DNA of 64,000 nucleotides, taken from Thalassospira sp. Its GTDB lineage: Bacteria > Pseudomonadota > Alphaproteobacteria > Rhodospirillales > Thalassospiraceae. Where the stretch lies: contig NZ_JAUYHK010000014.1 in NCBI RefSeq assembly GCF_030690045.1, forward strand, positions 62,001-126,000, written 5' to 3'. The first letter of the stretch is position 1; each line of letters starts with the position of its first letter. The position numbers were made by a program, and so were the translations under genes. The notes under the pieces were generated by a model. It did not search any database. It saw only the letters and a program-made list of their open reading frames with translations, and had not been told where the DNA came from. Positions 58,270-64,000 of the stretch are shown here, piece by piece.

Positions 58270-59727
58270 TCAGTTTCCGCCCAAAAGGATGTTGCGCGCA
58301 ATCGCGGCATCATCAAAGGGCAGAACGGTATCGCCGACAATTTGGCCTCTTTCATGGCCTTTTCCGGCAATAATAAGGATATCGTTGCGTTGCAGGATAC
58401 CGATGCCGCGCTTGATCGCTTCGGCGCGGTCGCCGATTTCAACGCTGCCCTCACAGGTGGCCTTGATGGCGGCGCGGATTTTCGCCGGGTCTTCGCTGCG
58501 CGGATTGTCATCGGTGATGATGGCAATATCGGCATTTTCCTTGACCGCACGACCCATTTCCGGGCGTTTGCGCGTGTCGCGGTCACCGCCTGCGCCAAAG
58601 ACGCAAATGATGCGGCCCTTGCAATGAGGGCGCACCGCCCGCAAAACTGTTTCCAAGGCATCGGGGGTATGGGCGTAATCAACAAAGACCGGTGCGCCGA
58701 ATTTGGTTTTACCAACCATTTCCATCCGACCCCGAACCCCTTGCAGTTTTTCAAGGGCGATGACGGCGGCATCAATATCGGCCCCCGACGCAATGACAAT
58801 GCCAAGGGCCGCCAGCGCATTCATCACCTGAAAATTCCCCATCAGCGGTAAATGCACGGAATAGTCGCCGTTTTCGATGGTCAGTTTGATTTTGGTGCCG
58901 ATGGCATCGGGTTTTGCTTCTTGCAGAATAATGCCGGTGGCATTTTTGCCATAAGACAGAATATCGATATTACGGCCTTCGCAGATGGTGCGCAAAAGCG
59001 GAAATTGCGGTACATCGGCATTGAGAACCGCAGTGCCATCTTTGGTCAGAAGATCGATAAACAGGCGGGCCTTGGCGGCGAAATATTTGTCAAAATCGCC
59101 GTGATAATCCAGATGATCATGGGTCAGGTTGGTAAAGGCCGCGACCTTGATTTTCACCCCGTCCAGACGATATTGGTCCAGCCCGTGCGAACTGGCTTCC
59201 ATCGCGACATGATTGACGCCGATATCGGCCATTTCCGACAGGCTTTGATGCAGGGCAACCGGATCGGGCGTTGTCAGTGAACCGGGAATTTTGGCCCCGG
59301 CGGCCCGAATGCCAAGGGTGCCGATGGACCCCGCCGAATGACCCAGAAGGGTCCATAGCTGTTCGGTGAAAATGGCGGTCGATGTTTTGCCATTGGTGCC
59401 GGTGATGGCGGCAATGGTATCGGGTTGTTTGCCATAAAACCGGGCGGCAAGCTGCGCATAGCGTTGTCGCGGATTTTCTACCGGGATCAACGGCACCGTG
59501 GTTGCCATCGGCTTTTCACCGGTTTTCGTCAGGATCGCTGCCGCACCCTGTTTGATGGCGTCGGCAATATATTTTGACCCGTCGTCGCGGGCACCGGCAA
59601 GGGCGGCAAACAGATAGCCGTCCTTGACTGTGCGAGAATCGGCGGTCAGGCCGGTAATATCCGGGTCCTGTCCGCGGGCATGTTTCAATGCCGCCTGATC
59701 ACCTGCCATGAGCTTAGAAAGACGCAA
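58270..59727 (-). CDS. murE: UDP-MurNAc-L-Ala-D-Glu--meso-diaminopimelate ligase
   Basis: A 485-residue Mur ligase. TADSRTVKDGYLFAAL, ATP loop GTNGKTST at 110-117, NLTHDHLDYHG, and DNPRSEDP, the motif that marks meso-diaminopimelate as substrate, so the cell wall should be the DAP type. The start is best placed at a TTG at 59727, eight bases after GGGGA and overlapping the end of ftsI; an ATG at 59709 lacks a ribosome binding site and would trim the conserved N-terminus. Confidence 0.95.
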   Translation of the reverse strand: MRLSKLMAGDQAALKHARGQDPDITGLTADSRTVKDGYLFAALAGARDDGSKYIADAIKQGAAAILTKTGEKPMATTVPLIPVENPRQRYAQLAARFYGKQPDTIAAITGTNGKTSTAIFTEQLWTLLGHSAGSIGTLGIRAAGAKIPGSLTTPDPVALHQSLSEMADIGVNHVAMEASSHGLDQYRLDGVKIKVAAFTNLTHDHLDYHGDFDKYFAAKARLFIDLLTKDGTAVLNADVPQFPLLRTICEGRNIDILSYGKNATGIILQEAKPDAIGTKIKLTIENGDYSVHLPLMGNFQVMNALAALGIVIASGADIDAAVIALEKLQGVRGRMEMVGKTKFGAPVFVDYAHTPDALETVLRAVRPHCKGRIICVFGAGGDRDTRKRPEMGRAVKENADIAIITDDNPRSEDPAKIRAAIKATCEGSVEIGDRAEAIKRGIGILQRNDILIIAGKGHERGQIVGDTVLPFDDAAIARNILLGGN

Positions 59728-61432
59728 GATTGCGTTCCCCTGAGCGAAGATCCAACCGCAACGCTTGCTCTATTTCCGGCGCCCTCGCATTCGCCGGTTC
59801 AACCCCTAAAAGGGGCGCAATACGTGTCACCACCTTGCCGACCGCCGGGGCTGAAACCCAGCCTGCGGTGGCAAAACCATACGTTTCTTTTGTGCCTTTG
59901 GGCTCGTCCAGCGTCACAACGACCACATATTTCGGATCGTTCATCGGAAAGGCGGCCACAAAGGTCGAGATGCGGGCGTTCTTGACATAGCGCCCGTTCA
60001 CCAGTTTTTCTGCCGTCCCGGTTTTCCCACCAAGGAAATACCCCGGAACTTCAGCTTTTTTGCCGGAACCTTCGGTTACGACAAGTCGCATCAGACGGCG
60101 CATCATTTCGGATGTCTGGGCTGAAACCACCCGTTCACCCGCCGGTGCGCCGTCCTGTTTGATAATCGTGGCCGGGCGGCGAATACCGCCATTGACCAGG
60201 GCCGAAATGCCATTCACCAATTGTAACGGGGTGACGGCAAGGCCATGACCGAACGAAATGGTCATGGTGTTGACATCACGCCACGGATTGGGAATCAGGG
60301 GTGACCCGATTTCAGGCAGTTCGATGCGGGCCGGGTCCAGCAACCCGAATTTTTTAAAATATTGCTTTTGCGTTTCGGTGCCGAAATTCATCGCCATGCG
60401 GGCCGACCCGATATTCGAGCTGTATTTGATGATTTCGGCCACCGATAACCAGCGATTTTCACCGCGATAGTCATTGATGGCAAAACGCCCGATCCGTAGC
60501 GGTTGCGAGGCATCGAACATCGAATTCAACTGCACCGAACCGGTATCAAGAGCAATGGCAGTGTTAAACAGTTTAAAGGTCGATCCCTGTTCGTAAACGC
60601 CCAGTGTCGTGCGGTTGAACCGGGCATCTGCCGGAGCCTGTCCGGGGCGGTGCGGGTCGAAATCGGGCAGGGAAACCATGCCCAGAACCTCGCCGGTATA
60701 GACGTCCATCACCAATCCGGCACCGCCAACCGCATCATAGGTTTTCATCGCGGTTTCAATTTCGGTATGCAGGGCATGCTGCACCCGGATATCCAGCGAG
60801 ACACTGAGCGGGCCGTTATTGACGCGCAGTTCATTGTCGAATTTACGTTCGATCCCGGCAATGCCGTTGTTGTCGATATCGGTAAAGCCCAGCGCATGGG
60901 CAAACAGCCGACCCTGCGGATAAACGCGGCGTTCTTCGCGCTGAAAATTCAGACCGGGAATGCCAAGCGCATTGACTTCATATTGTTGTTCCGGGGTCAG
61001 ATTGCGGCGCACCCAGACAAAGGGTTTGCCCGAACTTAGTTGCCGGATCAGAGTGTCGCGATCAAGTTCCGACAGAACGGTGCGCAACAGATCGGACGAT
61101 CCAACCGGGTCCTTGATCACACGGGCATCGGCATATAGCGATGACGTCGGCAAATCGGTTGCCAGCAACATACCATTGCGATCGACAATATCGGCGCGTT
61201 CGGTTTTCAGTTCGCGGGTATCAGTGCCCGAGGCAACACGCGGTTCATTGCCCTGTTTGAGGATGGTGGCGTTGATCAGCCCCCCTGAAATCCACAAAAA
61301 CCCGATGGTAAACATCGCGCCGGTAATGAAAATGCGGTTGCGCGCGGTTTCCAGCGCATGGCGTTCGCGTTGATCCGGGCCCAGTTCCGGGCGGTCGCCG
61401 CGCAGCCAGTATGAAAAACGCAAAAAGCTCAT
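59714..61432 (-). CDS. ftsI: Septal transpeptidase FtsI (penicillin-binding protein 3)
   Basis: A 572-residue class B PBP: a short cytoplasmic tail, one transmembrane helix at about 34-54, a pedestal domain, and a transpeptidase domain with the active-site triads STFK (Ser284), SSN (338-340) and KTG (470-472). It crosslinks septal peptidoglycan with FtsW. ATG at 61432 overlaps the ftsL stop (ATGA); the 3' end overlaps murE by 14 bases. Confidence 0.96.
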   Translation of the reverse strand: MSFLRFSYWLRGDRPELGPDQRERHALETARNRIFITGAMFTIGFLWISGGLINATILKQGNEPRVASGTDTRELKTERADIVDRNGMLLATDLPTSSLYADARVIKDPVGSSDLLRTVLSELDRDTLIRQLSSGKPFVWVRRNLTPEQQYEVNALGIPGLNFQREERRVYPQGRLFAHALGFTDIDNNGIAGIERKFDNELRVNNGPLSVSLDIRVQHALHTEIETAMKTYDAVGGAGLVMDVYTGEVLGMVSLPDFDPHRPGQAPADARFNRTTLGVYEQGSTFKLFNTAIALDTGSVQLNSMFDASQPLRIGRFAINDYRGENRWLSVAEIIKYSSNIGSARMAMNFGTETQKQYFKKFGLLDPARIELPEIGSPLIPNPWRDVNTMTISFGHGLAVTPLQLVNGISALVNGGIRRPATIIKQDGAPAGERVVSAQTSEMMRRLMRLVVTEGSGKKAEVPGYFLGGKTGTAEKLVNGRYVKNARISTFVAAFPMNDPKYVVVVTLDEPKGTKETYGFATAGWVSAPAVGKVVTRIAPLLGVEPANARAPEIEQALRLDLRSGERNLASF

Positions 61433-61866
61433 GGCTGGCCCCCTTGTCGTTCAGGGATACCAACCGGGGCGGCGTTGATGATCATGCTTTCGGCGGCTTC
61501 GTCGGTGGCAAGTTCGCCGGGCCGGGCGCGCGGCACAGGCAGGAATTTTACGGCTTCGCCAAATTTATCAAGCCGGTACAAATGCATGTCATTGTCGGCT
61601 GGCAGATCATTAATACTGGCCATTTGCAGGGGTTGAATCTGAGCCAGTTGCAAATAGCTGTTACTCAGATCCTCGATCCGCTGCGGCGTGTTCAGATAGC
61701 TCCATTCCGCATCCAGAACATGGATGGTTTCCTGTTCCGACACAATGCGCGACTGTATGCTGGCATATTCGCGTTCCAGAAGATCGACCTCATGCGATAC
61801 CCAATAGGTGCCGACCCCGATCAGTACCGTCATCGCCAGCCACATAAACGTCATCAGGCGGGTCAT
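61429..61866 (-). CDS. ftsL: Cell division protein FtsL
   Basis: A 145-residue small bitopic protein: transmembrane helix at about 5-22 and a coiled-coil at about 25-60 (HEVDLLEREYASIQSRI), with the LNTPQRIEDLSNSYL motif seen in alphaproteobacterial FtsL. Sequence conservation in this family is low; the call rests on size, topology and position between rsmH and ftsI, with ATGA overlaps on both sides. FtsL links FtsQ/FtsB to FtsWI activation. Confidence 0.88.
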   Translation of the reverse strand: MTRLMTFMWLAMTVLIGVGTYWVSHEVDLLEREYASIQSRIVSEQETIHVLDAEWSYLNTPQRIEDLSNSYLQLAQIQPLQMASINDLPADNDMHLYRLDKFGEAVKFLPVPRARPGELATDEAAESMIINAAPVGIPERQGGQP

Positions 61867-62843
61867 GATTTCCCTCCTGCCGGAACGTCATTGCGGATGG
61901 CGGCACGCAGTTTTGCCGAACGTGACCGGGGATTGGCGCGCAATTCGTCCTTTTGTGCGGTCACCGCCTTGCGATGCACAAGGCCAAAGGTCGGCACGGC
62001 AATTTCGGGTTCTCCGGGCAGGCGGCGCGACATTTTCGACGGATCGCCGGACCGTTCCTTGAAAAAGGTTTTGACCTGCCGGTCTTCCAGCGAATGAAAG
62101 GTGACAACGACCAACCTCCCGCCGGGTTTCAGCAGGGTTTCGGCCGCCAAAAGGGCGCGGTCAAGTTCGCCCAGTTCGTCATTGACATGAATGCGCAGGG
62201 CCTGAAATGTCCGGGTGGCGGGATCGATGCCATCCTTGGATTTGCGCACCACCGACCGCACGGCACGGGCCAATTGCGATGTGGTGGCAAAGGGTGTTTC
62301 CTGCCGCATTTCAATGATTTTATGCGCGACCTTGCGCGATGCGCGTTCCTCGCCATAGCGGTAAATCACATTGGCGATGTCTTCTTCGGCGGCAGTATTG
62401 ATGAAATCGGCCGCGGTCGGACCGGACATCGACATACGCATATCGAGCGGGCCGTCCTCGCGGAACGAAAATCCGCGTTCGGCCTGATCCAGTTGCATCG
62501 ACGACACGCCGATATCCAGCACAATGCCATCGACCTTCGGGGCGTCATTGGCGGGCAAAAGCTGCCCGATATCGCCAAAGCATCCCTGGATCATGTGGAA
62601 CCGTCCGGGATATTGGGCGGCCATCGTCTTGCCGGTGGCAACCGCTGACGGGTCGCGATCAATCGCATAAAGAACGCACGGGGCCGCATCAAGAATGGCG
62701 CGGCTGTATCCGCCTGCGCCAAATGTGCCATCCACCATGATATCGCCGTCTGTGGGCTGCAAGGCATCCAGTACCTCGCGCAGCAAAACCGGCTTGTGCG
62801 GATTGTCGGGGCCGGGATCAAAGGGAAGATTGCGCATGGTCAT
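61863..62843 (-). CDS. rsmH: 16S rRNA (cytosine1402-N4)-methyltransferase
   Basis: A 326-residue SAM-dependent methyltransferase (MraW). HKPVLLREVLDAL, VDGTFGAGGYSRAIL (SAM site), DIGVSSMQLDQAERGFSF and GGRLVVVTFHSLEDR are family signatures. It methylates C1402 of 16S rRNA in the decoding centre. ATG at 62843 overlaps the mraZ stop (ATGA). Confidence 0.96.
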   Translation of the reverse strand: MTMRNLPFDPGPDNPHKPVLLREVLDALQPTDGDIMVDGTFGAGGYSRAILDAAPCVLYAIDRDPSAVATGKTMAAQYPGRFHMIQGCFGDIGQLLPANDAPKVDGIVLDIGVSSMQLDQAERGFSFREDGPLDMRMSMSGPTAADFINTAAEEDIANVIYRYGEERASRKVAHKIIEMRQETPFATTSQLARAVRSVVRKSKDGIDPATRTFQALRIHVNDELGELDRALLAAETLLKPGGRLVVVTFHSLEDRQVKTFFKERSGDPSKMSRRLPGEPEIAVPTFGLVHRKAVTAQKDELRANPRSRSAKLRAAIRNDVPAGGKS

Positions 62844-63343
62844 GACGCATCCTCCTCTGACGGCGGGGTATGGGTTGCCGGTTTGGCGGGGGCGACGAAC
62901 GGACCCAGCTTCAGGGTTGAGCCGCGATTAAGGGTGCGGGTGCGGCTGGCGGTTTGCAGCGGCTTGTAAATATCGGGGTTCCAGATGCGGAACGTCCGGC
63001 CCCGGCCAACAAAGGCGACCTGATCGGTGATTTGGGCAAATTCGATCAGTTCGGGCGGCAGGATGATCCGGCCTTCGCCATCAAACGGCAGCATGTGCGA
63101 TGCACCCAGAATGGTGTCGGCAAGGTCGTCGGCCTCGTCGGAAAACATATCCAGCGCATCAAGGGAGGCTGCAATGCGTTCCATGTGGCTTTCGCTGCAT
63201 CCTTCAAGGGCGACCTGTTTGGGCGATTCATACAGATAAATACCGGCGAAGGTTTCGCTTTCAAGGGCCGCACGGAACCGTTTGGGCACGGAAACGCGCC
63301 CTTTTCGATCCAGTTTGTGAATGTGCGTTCCTGTGAACAGCAC
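62840..63343 (-). CDS. mraZ: MraZ transcriptional repressor of the dcw operon
   Basis: A 167-residue protein with two AbrB-like swapped-hairpin repeats: LDRKGRVSVPKRFRAAL near the start and FDGEGRIILPPELIEFA near 85-105. It has a C-terminal Pro-rich tail. MraZ binds tandem TGGGN repeats upstream of its own operon and represses it. I choose the GTG at 63343, nine bases after AGGGGA, which gives the standard MLFTGTHIHKLDRKGR start; a TTG at 63364 would add seven residues. The first gene of the cluster, preceded by a striking array of TGGG boxes. Confidence 0.94.
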   Translation of the reverse strand: MLFTGTHIHKLDRKGRVSVPKRFRAALESETFAGIYLYESPKQVALEGCSESHMERIAASLDALDMFSDEADDLADTILGASHMLPFDGEGRIILPPELIEFAQITDQVAFVGRGRTFRIWNPDIYKPLQTASRTRTLNRGSTLKLGPFVAPAKPATHTPPSEEDAS

Positions 63344-63448
63344 GGCGGCAATTCCCCTGATCAAGGACCGCCGGTCTTAAGGATTTGTTTACCTGAAATC
63401 CCGGTCCGGACGGTCGTACCCTGCATACATCGCCGATGTAATCTATAA

Positions 63449-63493
63449 TGGGGTAACATGGGCTATGATGGGGGTCAATGGGAATTCATGGGT
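63449..63493 (+). promoter_or_regulatory. MraZ-box array: five TGGGN repeats in 10-bp steps
   Basis: TGGG starts at 63449, 63459, 63469, 63479 and 63489, each followed by a free base and a five-base spacer, exactly the TGGGN-N5 spacing described for MraZ operators. Weaker TGG units continue at 63500, 63509 and 63519. They are on the strand opposite to mraZ, about 105-150 bases upstream of its start. Confidence 0.8.
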
Positions 63494-63604
63494 ATCCAAT
63501 GGTGTGTATGGCCAAAATTGGCGGTCTTCCAAGGGCTTTGAAAACCGCATTTGGAATGAAAAAATCCTGTCGGGCCCGAGTTTTCAGGTGTTTTTCTGGA
63601 TTTT

Positions 63605-63688
63605 CCCATAAAATCCCATGGCGTCGTTCTTGCGGGTGAACGATACGGGGGCGATTTGCCGCCCGATGGGTTTTGATGGGACAATGGG
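63605..63688. promoter_or_regulatory. Additional TGGG/CCCA boxes near the divergent gene
   Basis: CCCA at 63605 and 63615 (TGGG on the minus strand, 10-bp step) and TGGG at 63667, 63677 and 63685 on the plus strand. The last group ends about 28 bases before the divergent gene and could let MraZ act on it too. Weaker evidence than the main array. Confidence 0.4.
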
Positions 63689-63715
63689 ATGTTGCGTGCC
63701 GGGTTCCGGAATCGT

Positions 63716-64000
63716 ATGGATAAAGGGGATCAAACAATAGATCGGACCCCAGTTTTGCGCATAAACCCTGTTATATCGTTAATTTTGCGGGGCATTTTCC
63801 TGATCGGGATGGCCCTGCCACTGTCGGTTCATGCCCAGTCCGGCGGCGGATTTGACGGACTGGAAGACAGTGAAGGTGCGCCGGGTTCGGTATCCCCGGC
63901 CATGCGGCAGCTTTTGCCGCTGTTAATGCAGCAATTGCAGGATAATCCCGATTTGCTGAAACAGTTCGGGGTGGGGGGGGCTGCCGGTCTGAACGGGGCG
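63716..64000 (+). CDS. Exported protein of unknown function (5' part only)
   Basis: 95 codons from an ATG at 63716, still open at the window edge. Residues 20-45 (LILRGIFLIGMALPLSVHAQS) form a Sec signal peptide with a likely cut after HAQ or AHA-type HA; the mature part begins GGGFDGLEDSEGAPGS and then has an amphipathic PAMRQLLPLLMQQL stretch. I do not recognise the family. It is divergent from mraZ and shares the box-rich region with it. Confidence 0.65.
   Translation, partial: MDKGDQTIDRTPVLRINPVISLILRGIFLIGMALPLSVHAQSGGGFDGLEDSEGAPGSVSPAMRQLLPLLMQQLQDNPDLLKQFGVGGAAGLNGA

Larger units (their letters stand above)
63344..63715. other. Divergent regulatory region between mraZ and an exported-protein gene
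   Basis: 372 bases with no gene that I can support. It carries five TGGG boxes in exact 10-bp steps (63449-63492), a CCCA pair at 63605 and 63615, and three more TGGG boxes at 63667, 63677 and 63685. A TATAGA (63447-63442, minus strand) next to the main array may be the mraZ -10 box. Confidence 0.6.

Overview
The window looks like chromosomal DNA of an alphaproteobacterium, most likely a member of the Rhodospirillales; Thalassospira is my best guess by overall gene style, but I cannot confirm the genus. The evidence is a GC-rich core gene set, methionine synthase split into two genes behind metF and an ArsR-type regulator with a methyltransferase domain, an mlaA-mlaC pair, and a long division/cell-wall (dcw) cluster that continues through lpxC, bamD, recN and ligA. 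No rRNA, tRNA, CRISPR array, prophage or insertion sequence is visible.

Layout. 1-3605 (minus): a sodium:solute symporter with its small DUF4212 partner and, past an intrinsic terminator, a cyclic-nucleotide/CBS/DUF294 protein running off the left edge. 3933-8483: a PAS-GGDEF diguanylate cyclase, the ABC-F factor EttA, and the mlaA-mlaC lipid-trafficking pair. 8759-14557 (plus): a methionine operon (regulator with a perfect 16-bp palindrome in its promoter, metF, metH part 1, metH part 2). 14578-22423 (minus): an MFS exporter, a two-component system, and a molybdenum hydroxylase locus (2Fe-2S subunit, molybdopterin subunit with Tat signal, XdhC, MocA-like transferase). 22650-30414: ClC channel/transporter, two paralogous EF-hand proteins, UvrD-type helicase, PrmA and an SDR enzyme. 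30415-31059 has no recognisable conserved gene but shows small reading frames, two terminators and a well-formed promoter. 31060-38271: a PepP-like aminopeptidase with an unusual N-terminal extension, an aldo/keto reductase, a LysR regulator divergent from an EamA transporter, a degenerate EAL-like protein and an NTF2-like protein.

38302-63343 is one unbroken minus-strand block of 20 genes, read from right to left: mraZ, rsmH, ftsL, ftsI, murE, murF, mraY, murD, ftsW, murG, murC, murB, ddl, ftsQ, ftsA, ftsZ, lpxC, bamD, recN, ligA. Many neighbours share ATGA stop/start overlaps, implying translational coupling. It joins the cytoplasmic steps of peptidoglycan precursor synthesis (MurB-F, Ddl), the lipid steps (MraY, MurG), septal synthesis (FtsW, FtsI, FtsL, FtsQ), the Z-ring (FtsA, FtsZ), lipid A commitment (LpxC), outer-membrane assembly (BamD) and DNA repair/ligation (RecN, LigA). 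Upstream of mraZ lies a strictly 10-bp-periodic array of TGGG boxes, the expected target of the MraZ repressor, with further boxes toward a divergent, truncated gene for an exported protein at the right edge.

Most of the window is conserved housekeeping sequence and I do not see a clear new multi-gene system. The most interesting leads are the extended MraZ-box region, the small-ORF locus at 30.5-31.0 kb, the palindromic operator of the methionine regulator, the paired EF-hand proteins and the non-catalytic EAL-like protein.
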